Below are positions 1 to 9,849 of a stretch of DNA of 64,000 nucleotides, piece after piece. The stretch spans positions 4,712,001 to 4,776,000 of the forward strand of contig NZ_CP016172.1 in assembly GCF_001676725.1 (NCBI RefSeq), in the 5' to 3' direction. The notes beneath the pieces were generated by a model. The model had not been told where the DNA came from. It did no database searches and was given only the letters and a program-made list of their open reading frames with translations. Position 1 is the stretch's first letter. Every line of letters starts with the position of its first letter. Position numbers and translations under genes: made by a program. This DNA is from Bordetella flabilis (GTDB lineage: Bacteria; Pseudomonadota; Gammaproteobacteria; Burkholderiales; Burkholderiaceae_B).

Positions 1-971
1 AGCGGCCCTTCTACGACTGGACGCTGGCGCGCCTGGCCGAACTGGGCATGCTGGCGCAGCCGCTGCCGCACCAATACGAGTTCGCCCGGCTGAACCTGAC
101 CTATGTCGTCACCAGCAAGCGCAAGCTGCTGCAACTGGTGCGCGACGGCCACGTCGACGGCTGGGACGACCCACGCATGCCCACGCTGTTCGGCATGCGC
201 CGGCGCGGCTATCCGGCATCGGCCATCCGCCTGTTCTGCGATCGTACCGGCGTATCGAAGTCCGATTCGCGCATCGACTACAGCCTGCTGGAAGCGGCGG
301 TGCGTGACGAACTGGATCCGATCGCGCCACGGTCCGTCGCGGTGCTTCAGCCGCTGAAACTGGTCATCACGAACTATCCGGAAGATCGCGTCGAAATGTG
401 CAGCGCGCCGCGCAACCCGCACGATGCGGCGCAGGGGCAGCGCGAATTCCCCTTTTCGCGCACGCTATGGATCGAACGGGACGACTTCCGCGAAGATCCG
501 CCGAAGAAGTATTTCCGGCTGTTCCCCGGCAATACGGTCAGGCTGAAATACGGCTATGTCGTGCGCTGCACCGGCTGCGTCAAGGACGACCAGGGCAATG
601 TCGTGGAAGTGCATGCCGAGTACCTGCCGGAGACGCGCAGCGGCACGCCGGGCGCGGACGCCGTGAAGGTCAAGGGCACGATTACCTGGGTCAGCGCCGC
701 GCACGCGCTGGGCGTCACCATACATCTGTACGACCGGCTCTTCGCGGACCCGCATCCGGACGCGGGCGAGAAGGACTTCATCGCCGCGCTGAATCCCGAT
801 TCGCGCAAGACGGTCCAGGCCTGGCTCGAACCGGGCACCGCGCTGGAGCCGGGCGTTGCGTGGCAGTTCGAACGCCTGGGCTACTTCATCCTGGATAGCG
901 CGACGTCGACCGCCGAGCGGCCGATCATCAACCGGGTCGTCACGCTGAAGGATTCCTGGACGCAGCCCTGA
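1..971 (+). CDS. glnS: Glutaminyl-tRNA synthetase, C-terminal part (5' end outside window)
   Basis: This class I aminoacyl-tRNA synthetase charges tRNA-Gln in the cytoplasm. The reading frame is already open at base 3, so only the C-terminal part of about 322 residues is visible. A KMSKS-type loop (V-T-S-K-R-K, near bases 108-125) closes the catalytic domain. It is followed by the segment with FGMRRRGYPASAIR and then the two beta-barrel anticodon-binding domains typical of GlnRS. The ending (IINRVVTLKDSW) is the usual one for the family. No clear terminator with a T-run follows. A GC-only inverted repeat (GGCGCCC-ATCAC-GGGCGCC, 1009-1027) overlaps the end of the next, opposite gene. Identity is well supported; the start cannot be judged. 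Confidence 0.96.
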   Translation, partial: RPFYDWTLARLAELGMLAQPLPHQYEFARLNLTYVVTSKRKLLQLVRDGHVDGWDDPRMPTLFGMRRRGYPASAIRLFCDRTGVSKSDSRIDYSLLEAAVRDELDPIAPRSVAVLQPLKLVITNYPEDRVEMCSAPRNPHDAAQGQREFPFSRTLWIERDDFREDPPKKYFRLFPGNTVRLKYGYVVRCTGCVKDDQGNVVEVHAEYLPETRSGTPGADAVKVKGTITWVSAAHALGVTIHLYDRLFADPHPDAGEKDFIAALNPDSRKTVQAWLEPGTALEPGVAWQFERLGYFILDSATSTAERPIINRVVTLKDSWTQP

Positions 972-1016
972 CCGGTCGAGGGCCGCGCTCCGCTTCGCGG
1001 GCGCGTGCGGCGCCCA

Positions 1017-1373
1017 TCACGGGCGCCGGCGCCCGGGATCCGGATCCAGGTCGACCGCGCCCGGCGCACTGTCGTCGGGGCGGTCCATGGGCGGCGTCGC
1101 GGCATCTCCGGACGGCACCAGCCCCCGTCGCTCGGCGTCGGCCAGGGGCTTGCCCCGCGCGGGCGAGGACCCGCCCGCTTGCGCGCCTTCGGCGGGTTTG
1201 CGGCCTTGCCCAGTGGCGGAATCGTCGCCCGGCTTGCGGGTCGGATCGTCCGAATGGTCGGGATCGGGCAAGGCGCCGCCGTCGGGGTCATAGCCCTTTT
1301 CCAGCGCGCGCAGGTCCTCCTCTTCCTGGCCGCTCAACCCGGCGGGACGTTTCGGCGTGGTGTCGTTCGACAT
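1017..1373 (-). CDS. Small disordered acidic protein of unknown function
   Basis: The 118-residue product is almost entirely low-complexity: rich in Asp, Pro, Gly, Ala and Ser, with no hydrophobic core, membrane segment or signal peptide, and it ends in an Arg/Pro tail. I do not recognise a family. The case for a real gene is a strong Shine-Dalgarno sequence (AAGGAG, six bases before the ATG) and its fit between glnS and minC without overlap. It is transcribed away from minC and convergent with glnS. GC-rich DNA often keeps open frames of this composition, so a spurious ORF remains possible. Confidence 0.55.
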   Translation of the reverse strand: MSNDTTPKRPAGLSGQEEEDLRALEKGYDPDGGALPDPDHSDDPTRKPGDDSATGQGRKPAEGAQAGGSSPARGKPLADAERRGLVPSGDAATPPMDRPDDSAPGAVDLDPDPGRRRP

Positions 1374-1608
1374 GGGCGCTCCTTATGGGCTCGTGGGATC
1401 GGCTCGCAATACAGCCGTTCGCAGGGGCAAGGCCTGTGCCTGCACGGCCGTGCGCCGCCGGGGCCGAGCCGCGCGCGGCGCCAGGAGGGACCGGGCGGCG
1501 TCCAAGAGCGCGCTGACAGCGTCCTGCTTCCTTACTGACGCGAGCGTGCTCGGTTATCATGCCCGACATTCCGCAACCGGGGCAGCGCTCCGGGCCTTTC
1601 CTACCGAC

Positions 1609-2658
1609 ATGAACACCGAATCCCTCGCCCTGGACTTCAAGAGCGCCACGCTCTATGCCGTGCGCGTCGTGCTGCACAGCGCCGAAATCGAGCGGCTCGC
1701 CGCCGCGCTGGACAAGCGCATGGCCGATGCGGGCAGTTTCTTCGAGAACGAGCCCGTAGTCATCGACGCCAGCCGCGTCGATGGGCCCGTGGACTGGACG
1801 GCGCTGCTGCATGCCCTGCGCGGCCACAACCTGCCGCCCATAGGCGTCGTCGCGGAAGGCGACAACCTGCGCGCGGCGCAGGCGGCCGGGCTGACCCCGG
1901 TCGAACTGTCGACGCCTCCGGTGCGTCCCGCCGCGGTGGACACCGCCACGACGCCGCCACCCCTGCCCACGCAGCGCGCGGCCGCACTGACGACGGCGCC
2001 GGCGCCGGACGCCCCGGCGTCCCAGGACAAAAGCGCGGATGCCGTGGATGTGGATCCCGCCAGCGCCACGGCCGCCGAACAGGCCCCCGGGAAGGATGTC
2101 CAGGCCGAAGCGGGGCATGCCGCGCCGAATCCCGCGTCAAATGATGGCGGCAAGCCGGACGCCGCGCATGCCGCCCCCGGCGAAGGTGCGCCCGACGCGG
2201 ACGCCTCCAGCGCTGGCGCCGCGCGCCCGGCCACTCCCGCCACAAGCCGGGAACCGCTGCCGGCCAGGGCTGCGCGCGCCACCACTTCGGCTCCCACGCC
2301 CACCCCGGGCGATCCGCAATCGTCGTCCGCGCTGGTAATCAGCCGTCCTTTGCGATCCGGGCAACGCGTGTACGCGCGCCACAGTGACCTGGTCGTCATC
2401 GGCATGGTCAGTCCCGGCGCGGAAGTCATCGCGGACGGCAACGTCCATGTCTATGGACCGCTGCGCGGCAAGGCCATGGCCGGCGCACGCGGCGATACTT
2501 CGGCGCGCATTTTCACGACCCACCTGGACGCCGAATTATTGGCTGTCGCCGGGGTATATCGCGTAGTCGAAGACAAGCTCGATGCGACGCTGCACGGCCA
2601 ACCGGCGCTGGTGCGCCTGGATGGCGACACATTACGTATCGAAGCACTGAAGGCATGA
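1609..2658 (+). CDS. minC: Septum site-determining protein MinC (long-linker form)
   Basis: MinC inhibits FtsZ polymerisation and is recruited to the membrane by MinD, blocking polar septation. The ATG at 1609 gives 349 residues. The frame stays open upstream to 1357, but that stretch does not resemble MinC. Residues 1 to about 100 form the FtsZ-binding N domain. Residues about 245-349 form the MinD-binding beta-helix ([12 protein letters not shown]..., then [21 protein letters not shown], broken here for length). Between them lies about 140 residues of Ala/Pro/Asp-rich linker, so the protein is much longer than the 231-residue E. coli protein. It is first in the minCDE cluster, 117 bases upstream of minD. 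Confidence 0.95.
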   Translation: MNTESLALDFKSATLYAVRVVLHSAEIERLAAALDKRMADAGSFFENEPVVIDASRVDGPVDWTALLHALRGHNLPPIGVVAEGDNLRAAQAAGLTPVELSTPPVRPAAVDTATTPPPLPTQRAAALTTAPAPDAPASQDKSADAVDVDPASATAAEQAPGKDVQAEAGHAAPNPASNDGGKPDAAHAAPGEGAPDADASSAGAARPATPATSREPLPARAARATTSAPTPTPGDPQSSSALVISRPLRSGQRVYARHSDLVVIGMVSPGAEVIADGNVHVYGPLRGKAMAGARGDTSARIFTTHLDAELLAVAGVYRVVEDKLDATLHGQPALVRLDGDTLRIEALKA

Positions 2659-2775
2659 CGGCCGCGCGCCGCGCGATTGGTGACCAACGGTTGCCGCCGC
2701 AGTTGAAGAAACGCTAAACCCTGTGTTTTGCTTTACGATACTGCGATTTATCCAGGACATAAGGGTTCTATAGAC

Positions 2776-3591
2776 ATGACGCGTATTGTTGTGGTCACTT
2801 CCGGCAAAGGCGGGGTGGGCAAGACGACCACCAGCGCCAGTTTCTCTTCGGGCCTCGCGATGCGCGGGCACAAGACCGCCGTAATCGACTTCGACGTCGG
2901 CTTGCGCAATCTGGACCTGATCATGGGTTGCGAACGCCGGGTGGTATACGACTTCGTGAACGTGATCCAGGGTGAAGCTACGCTGAACCAGGCCCTCATC
3001 AAGGACAAGCAGCTCCAGAACCTGTTCGTCCTGCCTGCGTCCCAGACCCGCGACAAGGACGCGCTGACGCAGGAAGGCGTCGGCAAGGTGATGGAGGAAC
3101 TCAAGGAAATGGGGTTCGAGTACATCATCTGCGATTCGCCGGCCGGTATCGAAACCGGTGCGCTGATGGCGGCATACTTCGCCGACGACGCGCTGGTGGT
3201 CACGAATCCGGAAGTCTCGTCGGTACGGGATTCCGATCGCATCCTCGGCATCCTGGCCGCCAAGTCACGCCGTGCCGTGCAAGGCGACGAGCCCGTCAAG
3301 GAATACCTGCTGCTGACCCGCTACAACCCCAAACGCGTGTCGGACGGCGAAATGCTGTCGCTGACGGATATCGAAGACATCCTGCGCATCAAGCTGATCG
3401 GCGTGATTCCGGAGTCGGAATCGGTGCTGCAGGCCTCCAACCAGGGTCTGCCGGCCATCCACTTGAACAACACCGACGTGTCGGAAGCCTACAAGGATGT
3501 CGTGGCCCGTTATCTGGGCGAGGAACGGTCGCTCCGTTTCACCGATTATGCGCGCCCCGGATTCCTGAAACGCATATTCGGAGGCAAGTAA
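2776..3591 (+). CDS. minD: Septum site-determining ATPase MinD
   Basis: MinD is a ParA/MinD-family ATPase that dimerises on the inner membrane with ATP, recruits MinC and is displaced by MinE, giving pole-to-pole oscillation. The ATG at 2776 gives 271 residues. The deviant Walker A motif (SGKGGVGKTT, about residues 8-17) follows the start directly. The C-terminus (RPGFLKRIFGGK) is the amphipathic membrane-targeting helix. AAGGG at about 2761 is a slightly distant ribosome-binding site. The gene lies between minC and minE, with three bases between its stop and the minE ATG. The frame extends upstream to 2728 but those codons are not conserved. Confidence 0.98.
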   Translation: MTRIVVVTSGKGGVGKTTTSASFSSGLAMRGHKTAVIDFDVGLRNLDLIMGCERRVVYDFVNVIQGEATLNQALIKDKQLQNLFVLPASQTRDKDALTQEGVGKVMEELKEMGFEYIICDSPAGIETGALMAAYFADDALVVTNPEVSSVRDSDRILGILAAKSRRAVQGDEPVKEYLLLTRYNPKRVSDGEMLSLTDIEDILRIKLIGVIPESESVLQASNQGLPAIHLNNTDVSEAYKDVVARYLGEERSLRFTDYARPGFLKRIFGGK

Positions 3592-3594
3592 CCG

Positions 3595-3849
3595 ATGTCG
3601 CTTTTGTCCTTTCTACTCGGTCAGAAGAAATCCTCCGCCAGCGTCGCAAAGGAGCGCTTGCAGATCATTCTGGCGCATGAACGTTCGGGACGCGACGGAT
3701 CGCCCGATTACCTGCCGCAACTGCAGCAGGAGCTGATCGCCGTCATTTCGAAATACGTGAAGATCAATCCGGACGACATCAAGGTGCACCTGGAACGCCA
3801 GGACACGCTGGAGATCCTGGAAGTCAAGATCGAAATGCCGCAGCCCTGA
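3595..3849 (+). CDS. minE: Cell division topological specificity factor MinE
   Basis: MinE stimulates the MinD ATPase and sweeps MinCD off mid-cell, so that division occurs only there. The 84-residue length is normal. The N-terminus ([16 protein letters not shown]) is the membrane-binding helix. It is followed by the MinD-contact region ([13 protein letters not shown]), and then the C-terminal dimerisation domain ([21 protein letters not shown]). It starts three bases after the minD stop, so translational coupling is likely. It closes the minCDE operon and is followed by a clear intrinsic terminator. Confidence 0.98.
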   Translation: MSLLSFLLGQKKSSASVAKERLQIILAHERSGRDGSPDYLPQLQQELIAVISKYVKINPDDIKVHLERQDTLEILEVKIEMPQP

Positions 3850-3866
3850 GGCGGCGCCGCCATGAA

Positions 3867-3905
3867 GAAGCCCGCCCGGCGCATTCGCGCCAGGCGGGCT
3901 TTTCG
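3867..3905 (+). terminator. Intrinsic terminator of minCDE
   Basis: AAGCCCGCC, a short interrupted stem through the GGCGC/GCGCC pairing and a small loop, then GGCGGGCTTTTC. The GC-rich hairpin followed by TTTT starts about 20 bases after the minE stop on the same strand. Confidence 0.85.
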
Positions 3906-3967
3906 TTGGGACGCCGCCGGTACACGCCGGGCCAGGCCCGGCCTGGGCGCTACCGACGGCCGCGTGG

Positions 3968-4189
3968 CTACTTGCCGACCTGGTTGCCGATGACACCGCC
4001 GATGGCGGCGCCTCCGACCGTGCCCAGCACCCCGCCATTGGTGATGACCGCGCCGGCCACGCCGCCGACACCGGCCCCGGTTACCGTGGCCTTCTGCCGA
4101 TGGCTCATGCCGTCCCAGGTGGAGCAGCCGGCCGCCGACAGGGCCAGCAGGCTTACCGCACAAAGCTTCGTAATGGATGTGATTTTCAT
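3968..4189 (-). CDS. Small glycine-zipper outer-membrane lipoprotein
   Basis: The 73-residue product has a lipoprotein signal: a basic start (MKITSITKLC), a hydrophobic stretch and the lipobox LSAAGC, with lipidated Cys22. The mature part contains a glycine-zipper two-transmembrane repeat (GAGVGGVAGAVITNGG, then GTVGGAAIGGVIGNQVG), as in OsmB and SlyB-type stress lipoproteins. The ATG at 4189 is preceded by GGAGGAAAGG, a very strong ribosome-binding site; the longer upstream frame has no such support. It is a single gene convergent with minE. An OsmB-like envelope-stress role is a family inference. Confidence 0.85.
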   Translation of the reverse strand: MKITSITKLCAVSLLALSAAGCSTWDGMSHRQKATVTGAGVGGVAGAVITNGGVLGTVGGAAIGGVIGNQVGK

Positions 4190-4395
4190 GATCCTTTCCT
4201 CCAGACATCGAAGACACCGCAGGAACTCGGGTTTACCGCCCGGGCGGCCATCAGATGTCTCCGGCGATGCCGTCATCAACGACAGGATCAGCTTCGCAAA
4301 CGGCGCGCCCGGGGGGTGTGAGGAATGCCCAGCAGTTGTGTCAAAGCAGTTCCGCAAATTGCACAATCGCCTTGACCTGTTGCAACGGCGCGCTG

Positions 4396-4932
4396 CTATT
4401 TGACCAGACGTAACACCTCGCGGAAGGCCGGATGCTCGCAAGTCCCCAGCCATTCGAACAAGACCATTTCAGTCGTCACCACATCGATCCCGTGCGCGCG
4501 GGCGCGCTGCAAGGCCAGTTCGCGATCTTCCCGGCGCCGCGAGCCGCAGGCGTCGGCCACCAGGGCGACGCGACGATGAAGCTGCTTCAAGCCCAGCGCA
4601 GTCTGCAGCACGCAGATATGCGTTTCGCAACCGGCCACGAAAATCGTGTCGCGCGCATTGGGCAGCCAGCTTTCGAACCCGGCTTCCGCCGCCGCGGAAA
4701 AGTGCATCTTGGAAAACACCGCGCGCACGTGGCGCGCGACGTCATCCACCGTGGCCCCGAGCGCGGCGCGGTGATGCTCCGTCGCCACCACCGGCACCTC
4801 CAGCAGCCGCGCGCCGGCCGAAAGCCTGGCGGCCGCCGCCAGCACGGCGGGGCCGTCGTGGATGGCCGGCATCAGGCGAGCCTGCATATCGACGATAAGC
4901 AGGGTGGCGTCGGCAGCGTGGTACGTCGACAT
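4396..4932 (-). CDS. Isochorismatase-family cysteine hydrolase
   Basis: This is a 178-residue alpha/beta hydrolase of the isochorismatase/nicotinamidase superfamily. It has the catalytic Asp in LLIVDMQ (residue 16), a Lys in the VFSKMHFS region and the nucleophile Cys in VAGCETHICVLQTA. Such enzymes hydrolyse small amides or vinyl ethers; the YcaC-like layout suggests an amide, but the substrate cannot be read from the sequence. The ATG at 4932 was chosen over the longer frame because MSTYHAADATLLIVDMQ is a normal family start. It is 59 bases downstream of ettA on the same strand. Confidence 0.8.
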   Translation of the reverse strand: MSTYHAADATLLIVDMQARLMPAIHDGPAVLAAAARLSAGARLLEVPVVATEHHRAALGATVDDVARHVRAVFSKMHFSAAAEAGFESWLPNARDTIFVAGCETHICVLQTALGLKQLHRRVALVADACGSRRREDRELALQRARAHGIDVVTTEMVLFEWLGTCEHPAFREVLRLVK

Positions 4933-4991
4933 GGATACTCCGGTACGCGAACGACGGGCTGGCCGATATGCCTGGGCCAGCCCGGCGCCCG

Positions 4992-6665
<1,674 letters not shown>

Positions 6666-6873
6666 GGGTCATTCGAAAGTGTGTGTCGAAGGGCGATTGT
6701 AGGGCGTGGCGCGCGGCATGGGGATGGCAGCAGCGCTGCGTGCCATCAGCCGACAAGGAATAAAAACGAGGGACGCCCCTCAGGCCGATTCTCCTTTGCC
6801 CTGTCTTTCGATATTCTTACAGCTTTCCGGCGTGCGTCAGCCATGACGTGACGTCGTTGCCGTAGGAACGCCC

Positions 6874-7398
6874 ATGTCCGCTTCAGCCACCCCCCCCGAT
6901 TCCATATCCCGCTTCCAGGCGGCCGAGCTCGATATGCTGGCCAAGACCGCCGATGCGCTCAGCGCCTATTTGGGCAAGCCGGTCCTGGCCGAAGTAGGCA
7001 CCGCCGAAGACGGACTCGAGTGGGTCACCTTCGGCATCCCGCTGGACGAAGACGCCTTGGACGGCGATAACGAGCACGAGCCGGTGCGCGTGCAGCTGGG
7101 CGGCCCGGATGCGCGCCTGTTGGGCAACCGCGGCGGCCTGACCGGGACCGACGAAGACGCCTACGACTGCCTTTATCTTTGGGCGATCCAGATCACCCTG
7201 GCGGAAGGCGAGCATTTCGTGAAGCTGGACCAGGATGGCGAAGAATCCGCGTGGTCCGATACCTTGGCCGATGTCCTGCCCTTTGCCTTGTCGGAAGACA
7301 ACCTGCTGCTGCTGGAAGACGACGAGGATGACGACGACGACGACCAGGACGACGACGAGCACAACGGGCACGCGCGGATAGTGATGCCGCGCCACTGA
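6874..7398 (+). CDS. Conserved-looking protein of unknown function with poly-Asp tail
   Basis: This is a 174-residue soluble protein with no signal peptide or membrane segment. Residues about 10-140 look like a compact mixed alpha/beta domain (ELDMLAKTADALSAYLGKP; EDAYDCLYLWAIQITLAEGEH, broken for length). The C-terminus is extremely acidic (EDDEDDDDDDQDDDEH) before a short HARIVMPRH end. I do not recognise a family. Regular codon structure and a folded-looking sequence favour a real gene. The two flanking genes (ettA divergent, ABC transporter downstream) do not indicate a role. Confidence 0.75.
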   Translation: MSASATPPDSISRFQAAELDMLAKTADALSAYLGKPVLAEVGTAEDGLEWVTFGIPLDEDALDGDNEHEPVRVQLGGPDARLLGNRGGLTGTDEDAYDCLYLWAIQITLAEGEHFVKLDQDGEESAWSDTLADVLPFALSEDNLLLLEDDEDDDDDDQDDDEHNGHARIVMPRH

Positions 7399-7553
7399 GC
7401 GCGTCCGGCCGCGGATGGACGCGGCACATCTCCGTCATGCGACGGCACGCTCCGGATTCATCCAAGGCACGAAACAGCCGGTCGGCACACCCGCGGGGCA
7501 GCAGGCTGCGTGGTTCAATAGCGGGCATTTCGTTCACGCCCTGGAGTTCCCCC

Positions 7554-8702
7554 ATGCCGTTCAGAATCCTGCGCGCCGCGCTCGCGGCGCTGGCCCTGGG
7601 CCTTGCGTTACCGGCGCTTGCCCAATTGAAGATCGGTGTCGTCACCTCGTCCACGGGCCCGACCGCGCTGGTCGGCATTCCGCAGAAGAACAGCGTGCCG
7701 CTGCTGCCGACCAGAATCGGCGACCTGACGGTGCAGTACATCGTCCTCGACGACGCCAGCGACACCACGCAGTCCGTCACCGCGGTACGCAAGCTCATCA
7801 ACGAAGACCGCGTGGACGCGATCATCGGACCGCCCGGGTCGCCCAATACGCTGGCCATCCTGCCCTTCGTCGCGGAAGCGGGCGTGCCGCTGCTGGCGCC
7901 GGTGGGAAGCGCGGCGGCCGTGCTGCCCATGGACAACCAGCGCAAGTGGGTGTTCAAGACCACCCAGAACGACGACATCATCGCCAAGGCCCTGGTCGAA
8001 CACATGATCCGCACGGGCATCAAGCGCGTCGGCTTCATCGGCCTGAACGACCCGTACGGCGAGAACTGGTACAAGGTATTCAGCGCGCTGGCCGCGCAGC
8101 AACGCATCGACATCGTCGCCAGCGAGCGGTACCTGCGCACCGACAGTTCGGTCACGGGCCAGGCGCTGAAGCTGCTGGCGGCAGCGCCGGATGCCGTCCT
8201 GGTGGCCGCGCCGGGGGGCGCCAGCGTGCTGCCCGAGACCACCCTGTTCGACCTGGGCTACAAAGGCAAGTTCTACCAGACGCATGGCGCCGCCCTGCCC
8301 GACTTCCTGAAACTGGGTGGAAAGAAGGTGGAAGGCACCATCCTCGCCGCCAGTCTCATGCTGGTACTGCCGGAGATACCGGACAGCAATCCCTCCAAGA
8401 AGGTAGCGGCGGCGTATATCGACGCCTACAGCAAGCGGTATGGCACGGCGCCCGCGACCTTCGGCGCCAACGTCTACGACGCCGGCCTGCTGCTGGAGCG
8501 CGCCGTGCCGCTGGCGGAAAAAGCCGGCAAGCCTGGTACTTCGGATTTCCGCCGGGCGCTGCGCGATGCCCTGGAGCAGACGCACGAGCTGGTGGGTACG
8601 CAGGGCGTCTACAACATGACGCCGGCCGACCACAGCGGATTCGACGAACGCGGGCGGGAATTGATCACCGTGAAGGACGGCGCCTGGACGCTTGCGAAAT
8701 AG
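7554..8702 (+). CDS. Branched-chain amino acid-type ABC transporter, periplasmic binding protein
   Basis: This is a 382-residue Leu/Ile/Val-BP family (Peripla_BP_6) receptor. The ATG at 7554 gives a clean signal peptide (MPFRILRAALAALALGLALPALAQ) and a mature start of LKIGVVTSSTGPTALVG. Two typical lobes follow, with the segments DDASDTTQSVTAVRKLI and VGFIGLNDPYGENWYK. It heads an operon with the permease and permease-ATPase genes directly downstream. Binding-protein relatives take branched-chain amino acids, amides, urea or aromatic acids, so the ligand is not predictable. The upstream part of the frame (from 7437) would spoil the signal peptide and is rejected. Confidence 0.92.
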   Translation: MPFRILRAALAALALGLALPALAQLKIGVVTSSTGPTALVGIPQKNSVPLLPTRIGDLTVQYIVLDDASDTTQSVTAVRKLINEDRVDAIIGPPGSPNTLAILPFVAEAGVPLLAPVGSAAAVLPMDNQRKWVFKTTQNDDIIAKALVEHMIRTGIKRVGFIGLNDPYGENWYKVFSALAAQQRIDIVASERYLRTDSSVTGQALKLLAAAPDAVLVAAPGGASVLPETTLFDLGYKGKFYQTHGAALPDFLKLGGKKVEGTILAASLMLVLPEIPDSNPSKKVAAAYIDAYSKRYGTAPATFGANVYDAGLLLERAVPLAEKAGKPGTSDFRRALRDALEQTHELVGTQGVYNMTPADHSGFDERGRELITVKDGAWTLAK

Positions 8703-8760
8703 CGCCTGCGACCCGACCCTGCCGCAAGAACGCCCGCGCCGCGCCGAGGAACCAGCCCGC

Positions 8761-9849
8761 ATGAACGCACAGATCGCCCTGATCCTGGGCCAGGATGGAA
8801 TGGCCAACGGCGCCATCTATGCCTTGCTCGCCTTGTGCATCCTGCTGGTCTTTTCGGTGACCCGCGTGCTGCTTATCCCCCAGGGGGAATTCGTGGTCTA
8901 TGGCGCGTTATGCATGGCCGCCCTGCAGGCCGGCCGCGCGCCTTCGCTGGTGTGGCTGGTGGCGGCCTTCGCGGTGGCCGAGGCCCTCGCCGAGACGACC
9001 GGCCGGCGCTGGACACGGGTCTCCCGGGCGCCTCCCGCCCCCGGCGCGCCGGCCCAGGCCGCCGGTACAGGCCGGCACCCATCATGGGGACTGGCGGCAC
9101 GGACCGCCTATCCCTTTGTCCTCGCCGCCCTGCTGCATGGGCTGCCCCTGGCCAGCTTGCCCATGTGGTCGCAAGCCGCGCTCACCTTGGCCATCGTCGC
9201 GCCCCTGGGTCCCCAGCTCTATCGCCTGTTCTACCAGCCGGCCGCGGAGGCATCGACGCTGGTCCTGCTGATCGTGTCCATCGCGGTGCACCTGGCCCTG
9301 GTCGGGCTGGGCCTGCTCGCCTTCGGTCCCGAAGGCGCGCGCAGCGCACCGATCGACGATGCGCGCCTGGCCTGGGGCCCGCTGAACCTGGCGGCCCAGA
9401 ACCTGTGGATCGTCGCGGTGGCGGGTTTGCTGATGCTGGCCCTGTACCGCTTCTTCGGCCGCACGCTGTACGGCAAAGCGCTGCGCGCCGCTGCAGACAA
9501 TCGCGCCGGCGCGCGGTTGGTGGGGATATCGCCGGCCTTTGCCGGGCGAACGGTGTTTTTTCTCGCCGCCGCCATCGGCGCGGGTTCGGGGATCCTGGTC
9601 GGTCCTGCCACGACGCTGTACTACGACTCCGGCTTCCTCATCAGCCTGAAGGGCTTCGTGGCCGCCATCGTCGGGGGGCTGGCCAGCTATCCGCTGGCGG
9701 TCGCCGGCGCTGTCGCGGTGGGCCTGGTGGAATCGTTTTCAGCGTTCTGGGCCAGCGCCTACAAGGAGATCGTGGTCTTCACGCTGATCATCCCCTTCCT
9801 GGTGTGGCGATCGCTGCGCACCCACGGAATCGAGGAGGAAGAGGAATGA
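8761..9849 (+). CDS. Branched-chain amino acid-type ABC permease, LivH family
   Basis: This 362-residue inner-membrane permease begins with MNAQIALILGQDGMANGAIY and has about eight hydrophobic segments. It ends with the conserved region around GKALRAAADNRAGARLVGIS and the final TM block (GLASYPLAVAGAVAVGLVES). It is about 70 residues longer than a typical LivH. The extra length includes a Pro/Ala/Arg-rich cytoplasmic stretch near residues 80-110. The stop overlaps the next start as ATGA (9846-9849), so the two permeases are translationally coupled. The substrate is unknown. Confidence 0.9.
   Translation: MNAQIALILGQDGMANGAIYALLALCILLVFSVTRVLLIPQGEFVVYGALCMAALQAGRAPSLVWLVAAFAVAEALAETTGRRWTRVSRAPPAPGAPAQAAGTGRHPSWGLAARTAYPFVLAALLHGLPLASLPMWSQAALTLAIVAPLGPQLYRLFYQPAAEASTLVLLIVSIAVHLALVGLGLLAFGPEGARSAPIDDARLAWGPLNLAAQNLWIVAVAGLLMLALYRFFGRTLYGKALRAAADNRAGARLVGISPAFAGRTVFFLAAAIGAGSGILVGPATTLYYDSGFLISLKGFVAAIVGGLASYPLAVAGAVAVGLVESFSAFWASAYKEIVVFTLIIPFLVWRSLRTHGIEEEEE

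Noticed and set aside
8835..9845. Frame in +3 upstream of the LivM-LivG fusion start
   Set aside because: It overlaps livH fully and encodes an Arg/Pro/Gly-rich sequence; only from 9846 is it coding.
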